A stretch of 64,000 nucleotides of DNA from Antedon mediterranea (taxonomy: Eukaryota > Echinodermata > Crinoidea > Comatulida > Antedonidae), in NCBI RefSeq assembly GCF_964355755.1, contig NC_092670.1:7401001-7465000 (forward strand). Direction: 5' to 3'. Under the pieces are notes generated by a model. That model did not search any database, was not told the DNA's origin, and saw only the letters and a list, made by a program, of their open reading frames with translations. Shown here one piece after another: positions 45,883 through 57,759 of this stretch. The number at the start of each line of letters is the position of its first letter. Position 1 is the stretch's first letter. A program made the translations under genes and the position numbers.

Positions 45883-46390
45883 TAAATATGGGTGCGTCTG
45901 ATGTTACATTGTCCGTTCCCGGAATTATTATAGATGTAACATTGTTTGTTCGTTTATTTCCTTTTAAAACTGACCAGAAGTCTCTAGACTGAGGTCCGCC
46001 TTTTTCCATTATTTTTGAACATCTATCCATCCGGATTTGCATCATTTTTTGTCTAATTAATGTTTTACATTCGTTTCGTTTAGTTTGATAATCTTTCCAG
46101 AGATTATCCCTTATAGTTTTATTAAAGTCAGAATTAGTTTTGTTCTTAACATATAGTCGGTGTGCTCGACACGCTTTTTTTCGTTTTTCCATTGACTGTT
46201 CAATATCACAATCAAACCATTGTTTACTTTTTTTTGGACTGTTTTTTATAGCCTATTGTCTCTTCGGCAGCAGACACTACAAGGCGTTTCCACGATTCCC
46301 AAGCTTCGTTAGCATTTAAATGGGCTGGGTCCCAGTTAGTGAATTTAGATTCTTGGAACGTTGTCCAATCGTGGTTATACTTTATATCCC
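45857..46390 (-). pseudogene. LINE linker between endonuclease and RT
   Basis: Two frames: from 46390, RWDIKYNHDWTTFQESKFTN and NEAWESWKRLVVSAAEET; after the slip near 46230, QWFDCDIEQSMEKRKKACRA and SRDFWSVLKGNKR (46192-45857). This is the usual region joining the APE domain to RT. Confidence 0.7.
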
Positions 46391-46394
46391 ATCG

Positions 46395-46972
46395 TTATTT
46401 AAGTGTTTCAGGGATTGTGTTATTATTATTAATTGATTCCACATTCATATCAATTATAATCATGTTATGATCGCTACCTATGTGAAAGTTACATTGGTCA
46501 TCTATCATGAATTCATTTATATCTTTTTGAATATTTGCTGATACAAGACCATAATCCAAAACACTTTTATGTTGATTCTTTACCCACGTAAATACTCCTG
46601 TACATTTTTCACTACCGTTAAGGATAAACAGATCACCATCATTACTAAAATCAATAAGTCCTTGACCATTATAGTTTATAGATTCGTCTCCATCGTTAAT
46701 CAAGTGACCAATTTTGCCGTTGAAATCTCCAAGAATTATTATTTTAGCATCATTGTCATTTTGAGAGATCTCTAAATTTTCCGCTAATAAGGAGACAAAC
46801 ATCTCATCAGTCAAGTTGCGATCGGTTCCTTCACATGGAAAATAAACTAAAGCTATGTAATATATTGAATTGGTAGAACTATTAAATTGCACTTTTACCC
46901 ATAGTCGTTCGAGGGTATCACATCTCGTATCTAATACATTGTCATCTATGATCTTAATGTCGTCCCTAATTC
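46395..46972 (-). pseudogene. LINE APE-like endonuclease domain (N-terminus missing)
   Basis: Nicks target DNA to prime reverse transcription. Visible: TRCDTLERLWVKVQFN, YYIALVYFPCEGTDRN, the catalytic GDFNGKIG (46735), FTWVKNQHKSVLDYGLVS and the terminal SDHNMIIID (46450; catalytic Asp-His). The early catalytic Asn and Glu (N-terminal third) are missing upstream of 46972. Confidence 0.82.
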
Positions 46973-47371
46973 AAGATTCAAGAAATTTTATTTGTCCATA
47001 AAATGGAAATTCACTTTGCTTGGTAGATTAAAACAACAGTATAGCAAAAATTTAAAAACGTGCAGTATGATAACAGATTAAAAATACAAGATAAAAAGTT
47101 ATCAATTGTCAATTTGTAGGTACTATGTAATATATTGAATTGGTAGAACTATTAAATTGCACTTTTACCCATAGTCGTTCGAGGGTATCACATCTCGTAT
47201 CTAATACATTGTCATCTATGATCTTAATGTCGTCCCTAATTCAAGATTCAAGAAATTTTATTTGTCCATAAAATGGAAATTCACTTTGCTTGGTAGATTA
47301 AAACAACAGTATAGCAAAAATTTAAAAACGTGCAGTATGATAACAGATTAAAAATACAAGATAAAAAGTTA
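46853..47371. repeat. Identical 249-bp direct duplication spanning a LINE junction
   Basis: 46853-47101 and 47123-47371 read the same base for base, 21 bp apart. Each copy holds part of the endonuclease gene and the 3' tail of another LINE (AATTCAAGATTCAAGAAATT). Confidence 0.92.
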
Positions 47372-47590
47372 AAAATACTGTTAAAAATGTAAAACTATTA
47401 AAAATTGCATTAACGTCTTACATTAGAATTAAAAATATGAATGCTATTTACAACGAAGGATTTTCTAGTTCTACAAAGATTTGCTCTCGGAGGTCGTAGC
47501 CTAATGCCTGACCTATTTAAGTTATAACAATAATGTAACGGATGAGTGGGGTCTTTCATAATATTGTTAACTTTTTTTAGAATACTCTTT
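47245..47590 (-). mobile_element. 5'-truncated CR1/L2-like LINE 3' end
   Basis: On the minus strand: NNIMKDPTHPLHYCYNL, then SGIRLRPPRANLCRTRKSFV, then VNSIHIFNSNVR and a stop. This is the standard C-terminal block of CR1/L2/Rex1-type ORF2. It ends in GGACAAATAAAATTTCTTGA and a TTGAATC tail. Nested in the APE LINE; about 350 bp survive. Confidence 0.78.
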
Positions 47591-47950
47591 TTATTGGGAA
47601 GCCGATCCCGCCTTGACTTTTTTTAGTATAATATGATGATCTATTTTTCCCAATCCAATTGTTAACCTTTGATTTGTATTTCTTCTTACCTCGTCTAATT
47701 TCTTTTTACCTCGTCTAACTTTAACATGTTTATGATTAATCTTATTTGGAGGCACGTAGTTTAACATAGGATCAGGATTTACACTATTGATACTAGCGAT
47801 ATCTTCGCTATTTTTGTTAATTGTTATCTCATTTATACAGGTATTGTTATTACATTCGTCAATTAAGAAATCGTATATATTGTCATGATTAAAAGACATT
47901 ACATTACCCCGCAGGTTTCTTTTTATAGTCATATATACTTTATTGTCCAT
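47591..47950 (-). CDS. 119-aa ORF of uncertain origin (probably LINE 5' part)
   Basis: Starts MDNKVYMTIKRNLRGNVMSF, is Asn/Asp-rich in the middle and basic at the end (KHVKVRRGKKKLDEVRR). It lies on the same strand just upstream of the nested LINE tail and may be the 5' part (ORF1 or pre-endonuclease region) of the APE LINE. No motif I recognise. Confidence 0.4.
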   Translation of the reverse strand: MDNKVYMTIKRNLRGNVMSFNHDNIYDFLIDECNNNTCINEITINKNSEDIASINSVNPDPMLNYVPPNKINHKHVKVRRGKKKLDEVRRNTNQRLTIGLGKIDHHIILKKVKAGSASQ

Positions 47951-48059
47951 TTAAAAAACAGAAATGTGATTTGAAAACTGGCAAAATACAAAAATATAAA
48001 ATACAATTTACAAAAACACACACAAAAAGTTAAGAGGCTAAAAATTGTAAAAATTAGAT

Positions 48060-49170
48060 AAAAATTATCGGTTACATTTTACCTTTGTACTCTGTAGTTA
48101 TATAAGTGTATAGCATTAGGTACAAACGAGCACCTAAACCGTTTTGTTTTGGTATTAAGTGCACGTAGTCTTATGCCAGAATTCATGAGAGCAAATTGTT
48201 TGTGAAGAGGATGTGACGTTTCATCATCAATGATACTTTTACTTTTTTTAACACATTTTCTTTATACAAGGATTCAACATCAGGTAAGTGCTCTCCTACT
48301 AGTCTAATTGCTCTATTTCCTATTCGATTAAGTTTAATTTTATCTTTTTGCATTGTATTACCATAACAAAAAAACATTACAAAAAAGTATTACACTGAGA
48401 ATTACAGAGTTATAAAACAATTTAAGTATAGTTTTGTCAATTTGTAGGTACTTCATTTTTCTTAAAATAAACATCCTTTGGTTGGCTTTGCATGTGGCTT
48501 TATTTACATTATTTATCCAATTTAGCTTATTGTCAATTATACAACCCAGATATTTGTACTCATTTACTACTTCAATCTCATTTTCATTTATAATCAGAGG
48601 TTCTAAGGGTTCTTTAATTTTCCTAAAATCAATTTGCATTTCTTTTGTTTTCTTTATGTTTAGTTTCAGGTTGTTATTGCAGCACCAGTGATAAAAATCA
48701 CATCCTAGTTGTCTATAGCTTGTTTCATTATTGCCAGTAATGTATCCAGTGATGACTGTGTCATCTGCATATTTTACTATACAACATTCATTTGAATTGG
48801 CTTTGAAACTGCTGGTGAACAGTGAAAACAACATTGGGGAGATAACAGACCCTTGTGGCGTGCCAATGCTAACAGTTCTTTTATCAGATAAAATACCGTT
48901 TAGTTTAACCTTGGAACCTTTTTGTTAAGAAATTATATATCCATGAAGTCAATGTGTCGTGTACGTTCATTTCTTTAAGTTTGCGTACTAATGAACCAGG
49001 TTCAACGGTATTAAAAGCACTAGAAAAATTCTATATACAAACATATGATTTAGGCACATCTAAATGTTGGTAAATATTATGTAAGTGGAAGAGCACAGCA
49101 TCTTCAACACTTCTATTACTCTGATAGGCAAATTAACAGGTAGAAGCATCTCTACATGTAAATCCCTCCT
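48060..49170 (-). pseudogene. CR1/L2-like LINE reverse transcriptase fragment
   Basis: Minus strand: YQSNRSVEDAVLFHLHNIYQ (49130), an SAFNTVEPGSLVRKLKE segment (motif A, broken by a stop before it), GTPQGSVISPMLFSLFTSSF (motif B), KYADDTVITGYI (motif C; 48770), FYHWCCNNNLKLNIKKTKEM, YKYLGCIIDNKLNW and the C-terminal IRLRALNTKTKRFRCSFVPN block (48180-48090). Conserved YADD; several frame breaks; 5' truncated. Confidence 0.85.
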
Positions 49171-49469
49171 CTAATAAAACAAACAAACAAAACAGAGAAC
49201 AATGATATTACAGGCCTAAAAATAGTACCGTATACTATTATACTGTAAAAGCACAACATTTAATGTATGAAAATTGCTAAAATGACACTATACAAATATA
49301 AAAACTTATAGGTCTAAACATATAGATATATAAAAATATCCAAAAATACTTGAATTCTAATTCTTTTTTTTTTTTAAGGTTTAACCATTTCTAAAACAAA
49401 ATAGATCAATTTAAACGTCTATGTGTGCATGGTATACACGTACATGTCGTGGATGATGCAATAATAATT

Positions 49470-50150
49470 ATAATATACCTATTAAAATATCGTTAAAACA
49501 AGTCGTCACTTCACAACGCGCGTCAACGAATATTAAAAAAAGGACAAAAAATCACACATTTTTTAGCATTTAAATGGTAGTCCTGATTGTAAAGTGGCAA
49601 ATGGTTTAAAAAAACAAATATTCACAATTATATTTTACAATATTTTGTGCAGATTCATTTCCTTAAACATCGTAGGCCTACTATTGCAAAAGCAAGGTGA
49701 CACATATGTTTTGGCAATTTCATTTACACGTATTTTTCCACCTGAAAGATAGTGATGTGGTCCATCTGAAAGACATTTGGTATAGTTATGGTATATGTAA
49801 GTACCTTGGTTTTGATAAATTTTCTATATTACTATAACATATGGAATTCACTAATAACTATTTTCTATGTACCTTCATTGATAGTCTGTGTATACAGAAA
49901 CACTATGTTTGGTATTTTAACGAATAATTTAGTTCAAACAAAATCAAATGGCAGAGATTCAGGTTTTGTGAGAATACATATTAAAATATATTCTTAGAGA
50001 ATCTTTTTCATAAAAAAAGATTAAATATAAGATAAATATTTAGTAATTTTAGGCCATATGTTTATGTTGTATAGTTGGGATTAAAACTGTAAAAAAAACC
50101 GGAAATTACAATTTATCGTGATTACTCAATCAATAGTGTACTATAATAAC
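49470..50150. repeat. Duplicated AT-rich block right of the LINE cluster
   Basis: 49492-49610 matches 37827-37940 (GGACAAAAAATCACACAT), and 49890-50150 matches 43795-44065. No gene. Confidence 0.7.
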
Positions 50151-50739
50151 AGAATTCACTGTCAGGGCGGTTGTTGTTTACAATGTTCACAATGAAAAGC
50201 TTTTAAGGCTGAAAGCCCATTTAGAACTACCGGTATTCTAAGAGGACTTAACCAGGAATCCATTGAGGTACAGTCAGCAACGCTTTTACCCACTCACGCA
50301 AATACAAGCATCCATTTTATTTATTTATTTGGATTTACACCTTTAGATTGGTGGCACACTTATAGCCTCAAAATAACCAATATAAAATATAACATATAAA
50401 ATACAAAAATAATATAATTAATTTACACACAGAAAAGTATAATGGCAAAGAAAAGAAGATAAAAACAAAATCCAATGATTAACATAATATAACTAAAACT
50501 ACTATCAACCCTTTCCTCCGCCCTCACCACACTCCCATCCCTACCAATTGTCATAAATACATAAATCATTACTTTCCACAAATGAAGGCAAAAGAAACAA
50601 ACAAAATTAGTAAAAGTGTATTAAATAAAATCAACTGTTAAAACAACTTAGTTCTAAAACCCCACCCCTCTTTTCAATTTATTTAATACAGCAATCTAGA
50701 TAAATTATTGAGTCATTGATGGTAACATTTCATGGACAT

Positions 50740-51660
50740 CCACACCGATTCTGATATTAGATATCTATGTTGGACATGATACGAAATATTGTTATCAAAA
50801 GAATTGGAAAGAAAAAGTTGATGCATTAGAAAATAAAAACATGGGAGAAAAGACACCTCACTTTTTTTAAAGAATTACTATTGTAAAACATTAGCGCTCT
50901 AAAAAATTATATACAATTCCAGCATTTTCTAGTACCATAAAAAGTAATAAAAGAGGTGGAAAAAGTGATTTATAAATTCATTTGGGAAACTAAGAAGGAC
51001 AAAATAAAAAGAAAAGGTCGTCTAACAATGGTAGATTTCAGATCTCAGGTTATATCTTTCCAAGTTAAATGGACAGGAGACTGTATGAAATTAAATTTGA
51101 ATTAAATTGTATTGAAAGCCATTCCACAATAATGGAAATGTATTTTAAAATCAACATATGACATTAAATTATATACTTATTACAAACAATAAGGTCTTAA
51201 ATATGACGTCAAGACTCATAATAGATGTTCAATATATTACACCCACCGTCGGCACAGGTTAAGTAGGAATCCATATTTGGTAAACTGCCATGGAAGAAAA
51301 TATGTGTTAAGAAAGTTTCTGGTATTAAAGAAAAAAACTGGCACATTTTAATTTTAAATTGTTGCACAGAATATTGCCAACAAATTAAAGATTACATACG
51401 TGAAGCCTTGTAAATTCTCCATTGTGACACATGCAATTTTATTGAGAATGACTAACATATTTTAGCAGAGTGTATAACAGTAAAATGTCTATGGAGAGAG
51501 ATAAACAGAATTAGAGCAGTAAACATAAATGATCCTGTTTTTTTTCCATTTAAAAGGCTTCTATTTGAAATTACGTTACTAAATTATACACTTTAGGAGC
51601 ATTCTGTATTTATAAAGTAAAGATATTAGGTTGGAAAAAGAAAAAAAAATCAATCTCCTA
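50740..51660 (+). pseudogene. L1/Tx1-like LINE relic
   Basis: Plus strand: KVIYKFIWETKKDKIKRKGR with LTMVDFRSQVISFQVKW (50966-51080), then LAHFNFKLLHRILPTN (51336) and, after frame changes, HILAECITVKCLWREINRIR (51455). This order (FIW..K...IKR, ...FKLLHxILPT, HxFxxCxxxxxxW) is the C-terminal part of L1/Tx1-group ORF2. Many stops. 50150-50740 is AT-rich with nothing further recognised; 51660-52230 likewise. Confidence 0.65.
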
Positions 51661-52388
51661 CAATTGTTTAATTCTGAAAAAAGATAAGAAATATGTAAAT
51701 ATTCTATGTATATATATACTTATGCTCAATCAGATTACATGTACTGTATGAGAAGAGATACAACGAATGATCTATTATGTTTATGAAGTTCTACTTCTGT
51801 AGGGGTATTTTTTGGCTTCTTTGTAAATTAAACTAAATCAAATATAAATATATATTATATATTATTATTAGATGATATGAAAAAAAAGGTTTTGAAAAGC
51901 TTTTTATAGATAGATAATAAAAAAACAACAATGACATTTGTAGTTGTTGTTAATTATTATTACAAAAAAAACATTTGATAAATGAAAATGGGTAATAGCC
52001 ACATTAGAAAAAAAATGTTAAGAAAGTAAAAAAAAAGTATGACAATTATGTATGATATGTGTGTAAGTAAGTAATGTTTTGAGGGCCAAGGAATCCAATT
52101 ACAATATTTTGAAGTTTACCCAATGGCAACCACTTTGAAAATCAAAATGGTTGTTTTTCAAAATGGCCGTATTAAAATACTACAGATTTCTGCTCATATC
52201 TCAGCTTCTACAGCATGTACTGTATAGACATGATTTTTGTCGCAAAAATTAGGATTTGAGGATAAAGGAATTTCACCCAATGACCAACACTTTGAAAATA
52301 CTATGATTATGGTTTTGCTAAGCCTACGTTTTGAAGTTTACAGAATAAATCAAAATTCAGCTTTTGAAAAACACAATGTTAGAGAACA

Positions 52389-52880
52389 TTGTTGTCGTTT
52401 CAATTTGAAGGAACGGGTATTTCCCTTTTCATATTTTTAAAGGATTATTCTCATTTGGAATCAATTACCGTATCGAATCAGTCTAACAATTCTCCTTTAC
52501 CTTTCAATAAGCCTGTTTGTAAATTTTACAGTGAAAAATTGAAAAACAACTTTGACCCCAATAATACATGCACGTGGATATCACGTTGTCGATTTTCCCG
52601 TTGCAGGCATCAATAGTTCAGTAGGCATGTGTGTATCATATTCATATATAAAAGTATAAGTTGTTTTTAAATTTTATTTTTCAAATTGTTTTATAACATA
52701 TTTTAGCTATTTTTATATTTTACTTTAGGAATTTATATATTATATTTATTAATGTTATGTGTATTTTAAGGGGGGATGTGGATAGAGGTGCTTGTCACCT
52801 GTTCATCCCGTTCTCTTCGCTGCCTTTTTGTTATGTTGTTATGTGCAGTGATACATTTTAATAAATAAAATAAAATAATA
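52389..52880 (+). pseudogene. LINE 3' end with C-terminal ORF2 remnant, copy 1
   Basis: Readable residues: a PLPFNKPVCKFYSEKLKNNF stretch, then DPNNTCTWISRCRFSRCR and stop at 52616. LINE ORF2 proteins of the Jockey/CR1 group often end in a FDxxNTCTWxxRCxCxxCR block. The 3' UTR runs to an AATAAATAAAATAAAATAAT tail at about 52860-52880. Confidence 0.65.
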
Positions 52881-54780
52881 AAGAGCATCATAATCTCCTT
52901 TCATAACCACCAAGAACAGTGAAATGTGAGTTCATTTGCCGATTCCGTCGCCTTTAATTTATTTTATTTTATTTTTATTTTAACCATTAGACACGGGAAC
53001 ACATTTTGTACCCGTACCTACTTGTGTAAAACGGTTGACTGTAGAGCGAATGATTTGATTTTAACTATACTAATGCTATACTAATTTAAATATACTAATG
53101 TAGAATAAAAAATGTTCAGATAGTCCAATCGGTTAAACGTGGACGCTTCTAAGAGAATTGTCCCCAGTTATAATGTTAGGTTAATTGTATCCGGCACTTA
53201 AAACGTAATTAATTGTAATGTTAATATATGGTAGCAATCAAATTGATTAGATTAGAATTATGAAAATGGAAATTATCAGTAATTAATAGATGAAAATACA
53301 ATAAAGAACAGAATGATGTTGATGCTAAATGAATGAATGAATTAATACAATGAATAATTTGGATTTTGCAATAGTAAAAACTTCTCTATTAGAAAAACTT
53401 CAAATCAAACGAATATGCTTATGATAATGTGTATAATATTTGTTTTATTTAGTTTTTTGAAGATTCGTCCAACTTATATTTCATCTAGAAATTAATACCA
53501 GTTTCTGACTCATATTCACATTACATTATTATTCTATACATCTAATGATGATCTATTTGATTTTATAATCCATGGTGATTTATATTGAAATAAAAAAACA
53601 ATAAATGTACAAATAAAAATGCTATTGTTAATTTTGTTCTTATGGCTGTTATTTTCGGTTAAATGAAATCACGGAGAAATAACAAAAAATGTTTTCCCCA
53701 TTTCATAAAAATGTGTTGATATAAAAGTTAGGCCTAGAGACATAATTATAACACACAGTAAGTTTTTTTTCTCGAATAAATCATAATAGCTCTATAGTAC
53801 ACAGCTGGTTATCTTGTTCAGTTTTATGTACAAGTGCAGCTTGTTAATGTATTGTTAGGCCTATATACAATATTGCAATTCCTAGTTTAAAATGGCAGCT
53901 ATAACCATACTTTATAATTATTATGCATGAATTTTTTTGGAGACAGCTAAAAATACCTTTTAAACATTCTTATTTCTCTATGATAAAAAAACTGCTAAAA
54001 AATACAGGATTGAAGTAAATTTTATTGATTATTTGTACTGTTGGTTTTCAATAAAGTTATTTCAAATATAGAACAATATTTGGAAACACTTGGAAATGAT
54101 ATTGTAAATATGTTGCTGTTCTACGTAGTTTGTTGAAATAAGAATAATGATTTACCTAAAAAAGATTTTGTATTTATGTTGTAGTTTTTAAGATCAAAAT
54201 AAATAAACATAACGCAACAATTACACCTGTGCACTGCGGATTAGTAGGTTAAATATATATATATATATATATGAATTATTGAATTAAACCGTGTTAACGT
54301 ATTTTCAAAGAAAAAACTGATGAAGAAGTCAATCTGCGGCGACTGTAGAATAGACCCGAGACATGACTTACTTCGATTTTTAGACGACAGAAGAATGGAG
54401 TTTTTTTAATTGCGATAGGCCTATGTGTTTATATCATTTTAGTTTTAACAATAACATTTGTTAGTACAAGATAATATAGATATATAAGAAAAGCAAAGAT
54501 ATTGTGGAGTGGCTATCCTGAAAATACAGTACTAAGTACAGTATTGTATAATAAGTTTAACATTGTAAATTTTAGGCGATACGTGGCAGGCCTATATATA
54601 GCTGCCCCGTTTCAATCATATAGGCCTATATGTCGTATGAAATCATAATTTCAGCGCTTTACACAATTATAACAATAATATAATTATATTTACTATGTAT
54701 GGAATAATCTACAGCAACTTTACAGTCTAATTATTTAAATTTTAAATCAAATTATAAAAAAAAAATATTTAAAGGGACAT
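52440..54780. repeat. Segmental duplication, left copy
   Basis: Same order of landmarks as 55672-57735: CCGTATCGAAT, GACCCCAATAATACATGCAC, AAATGCTATTGTTAATTTTG, TTTAGCTGTCTCC-like hairpin text, AACATAACGCAACAATTACA, GAAGTCAATCTGCGGCGACT and TACAGTCTAATTATTTAAAT. This copy keeps about 0.9 kb (52680-53590) that the right copy lacks. Confidence 0.88.
54250..54272. repeat. (TA)n microsatellite
   Basis: About eleven TA dinucleotides, shorter (ACATATATATG) in the paralogous copy at about 57203. Confidence 0.8.
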
Positions 54781-55524
54781 CAGCACTACTGTATAAGTCC
54801 ATCCATATCAATTTATATTCTATGTATCCCTTTTGTTTTTTACAGAACAATATATATATTTCTATCATAATGTAATAAAAAAAAACCAGGGCCATAATAA
54901 TGTAAAACAAGTGCTATACTATACCTGATATGCTTTTAGCCCATAAAATATATTTTGTAATTCCGACATCGAGAATAGAAGATTTCCTAATAGTAGAAAT
55001 AAATAAAATAATTATTAGGCCTACTCAGACAAAGATGTAATCTTAGGGAGGTGGACATTTAGAATATTCATTGCCTCCTCCTTTTTTATTGATATCATGT
55101 TGTGATTCTAAAGATTAAAAAGAAAATGTTATGATTAATGTTACAATAATTGTTAACTTTATATCTTGGTCTTGTTTAAGAAAATGATTATAATTCTTAT
55201 TGGTTTTTAAAAGTATTGAAAGCATACCTGTATTACTTTGAACAATGATTCAGTTTAAGGAAATGCACTACAAGTAACTAAATTAATATGTAATGTATAT
55301 CAACACATTTCAATTTGCATATAATTAGAATATTCTTCATATTTATAAAATAATACAATATATTATTTCCTCCAAAATACATAAAATGACAAAATAAGGA
55401 TGCTTCATACCGTAGGCCTACTCAGTAAGTAGTAGGTGCAAATATGGCCATTACGATATTCAAATTGATAATTATGTAACCTTTTTACCAGAACTGCATC
55501 TGACCAGTATGTTCTTATGTCCGA

Positions 55525-55665
55525 TAAGTGTTTGTTTGTTTGTTTCTTTATTTCCATTCACAAAATCATAAATAATCATTACAAAACAAAAGAATGGAAA
55601 GGGTGAATCTCTGAAGCACAGCTTATAAAAAGTAGAAACCCCCTTTTACAAAACTGAATTTCATA
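55525..55665 (-). mobile_element. LINE 3' end fragment
   Basis: GTTTGTTTCTTTATTTCCAT then AAATCATAAATAATCATTAC has the look of the reverse complement of a CR1-type 3' UTR and tail, next to the duplication boundary at about 55670. No ORF. Confidence 0.35.
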
Positions 55666-56040
55666 AATTATCATATTTTGAAAGGATTATTCCCATTTGG
55701 AATCAGTTACCGTATCGAATAAGGTCTAACAATATCTATAAATTTTTATGGTGAAAAATTGAAAAACAACTTTGACCCCAATAATACATGCACGTGGATG
55801 TCACGTTGCCGATTTTCCCGTTCAGTAGGCATGTGTGTATCATATTCATATAGGCCTATAAAACTATAAGTTGTTATAAAATCTATAGATTTTTAAAATT
55901 TAGGGCGTTTCTCTCCAACTTACAATTAAGAATTACAAAAATGGACTATGTACAATATTAAAATAATATTGAAATGTGTAACAATATGTACGAATAAAAA
56001 TGCTATTGTTAATTTTGTTCTTATAGCTGTTCTTTTCTGC

Positions 56041-56660
56041 CCCCTTCCCTAAGTTTTTAGATCTAATTTAAGATCACAAACTATATTTAATGTAAAAATA
56101 ATACTATATGGTCCTATTGCGATAACTTTTTTCGTCTTTAAACGGTTAAAAATGTGAAAAATAAATCGATTCTAATAATTATAGCGGCCCGCTATAAATC
56201 CCAAAATGCATTGCGCGCGGATTGATATTTTTGTTTTTCACCTGTAATTCGGCCACTTTTCGAACGATCGTGAGGCCAAAAGAAATGGAAGACTCCTAAC
56301 TTTTCAGCGAAAATACCGGGTTTTCCCCAATTTGTATCAACGGAGTCTGCCAAAAATAGAAAGACAATTAATGCAGCAACTATACAACGTCAGGCTAGGT
56401 ATATAGCTAGCGTATGATGTTCGTACGTTATCGATGTTTACCAGCTAGGCCTACAAAACTAAGCCTAGCTGTGCTAGGCCTAAGACCGTCCACGAGAGGT
56501 CGATCGCCGCGAGCTACTTAAGTAGTGCATTGTTTCTCACTTTTTATCATAATTTACCATAAAACGTCCATTTAAGACAAGGAATGACATGGTTTAATGT
56601 TTTTAAAGTGATATATATGTATTATTTTCCAAAAAAACGTCCAAAATTGCAGGGAAGGGG
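56041..56660. mobile_element. 620-bp non-autonomous DNA element, CpG-rich interior
   Basis: The ends are CCCCTTCCCT (56041-56050) and AGGGAAGGGG (56651-56660), an exact 10-bp inverted pair. The left paralog reads straight across (GCTGTTATTTTCGGTTAAAT at about 53645-53664). The interior has GCGGCCCGCTATAAATCCCA and GCATTGCGCGCGGATTG, far from the local base composition, and no ORF over 60 codons. Confidence 0.78.
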
Positions 56661-56667
56661 TCTTTAA

Positions 56668-56721
56668 ATGAAATCACGGAGACTAGCCTATAGGCCTACT
56701 TATTTCTCCATGATGAAATCA
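56668..56721. mobile_element. Palindromic micro-insertion, same ends as 41495-41521
   Basis: ATGAAATCA (56668-56676) and ATGAAATCA (56713-56721) flank a 36-nt insert starting CGGAGA and ending TTATTTCTCCATG. The ends match CATGGAGAAATAA...TTATTTCTCCATG. The left paralog (53665-53683) has ATGAAATCACGGAGAAATAA but lacks the right arm. Confidence 0.68.
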
Positions 56722-57759
56722 TTACTTTTGTTTCATAAATATGTGTTCATATAATATATCTAGGGCCTAGAGACATATAACACACAGTAAGTCTTTTTTC
56801 CCCTAATAAAGCATAATAGATATATATTACGCTGGTTATATTGTTTAGTTTATGTGCAATTGCAGCTTATTAATGTATTGTTAGACCTATTATAAAATAA
56901 TATTGCAATTCCTAGTTTAAAATGGCAGCCACATACTTTATAATATGCATGATTTTTTTTGGCGATAGCTAAAAATACCTTTCTTATTTCTCTATGATAG
57001 AACTGCTAAAAAATACAGGATTTAAGTAAATTGTATTGATTATTTGTACTGTTGGTTTTCAAAGTTATTTCAAAATTATTATAGAAATATAACAATATAT
57101 AGAATTTGGAAATGATGTAAATGTGTTGCTGTTTTAAAGATCAAAATAAATAAACATAACGCAACAATTACACCTGTGCACTGCGGTTTTGTAGGTTAAA
57201 AACATATATATGAAATATTTAATTAATTCCGTGGTATAGGCCTAGTGTAAACGTATTAGCAATTAAAAAACTGATAAAGAAGTCAATCTGCGGCGACTGT
57301 AGAATAGACCCGAGACATGACTTACTTCAATTTTTAGACGACAGAATATTGGAGTATGTGTACATTTTTTTAAATTGCGATAGGCCTATGTGTTTATATC
57401 ATTTCAGTTTTAACAATAAAATTTGTTAGTACAAGATAATATAGATATATAAGAAAAGCAAAAATATTGTGGAGTGGCTATCCCTGAAAATACAATACTA
57501 AGTACAGTATTGTATAATAAGTTTAACATTGTAAATTTTAGGCGATACGTGGCGGGCCTATATATAGCTGCCACGTTTCAATATATCATATAGGCATATA
57601 TGTCGTATGAAATCACAATTTCAGCGATTTACACAATTACAACAATAATATAATTATATTTACTATGTATGGAATAATCTACAGCAACTTTACAGTCTAA
57701 TTATTTAAATTTTAAATCAAATTATAAAAAAAAAAATTTTTTTTTTTATTGTCATTTTA

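Larger units (their letters stand above)
44060..46975 (-). mobile_element. APE-type LINE, largely readable, with few frame breaks
   Basis: Read 5' to 3' on the minus strand: endonuclease (46972-46395), linker (46390-45857), reverse transcriptase (45882-44173) and C-terminal segment (44242-44060). The breaks I see are one in-frame stop after the endonuclease (TAA near 46395), a one-base slip in an A-run near 46230, a frame change near 45880 and another near 44220. The N-terminal part of the endonuclease is missing, cut off at a nested LINE tail at 46975. The clade is uncertain within APE-type non-LTR elements. Confidence 0.8.
55672..57735. repeat. Segmental duplication, right copy, with a DNA element inside
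   Basis: Matches 52440-54780 as described there. It starts with the LINE C-terminal remnant (copy 2, to about 55860) and carries the extra element 56041-56660, absent from the left copy. Confidence 0.88.
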
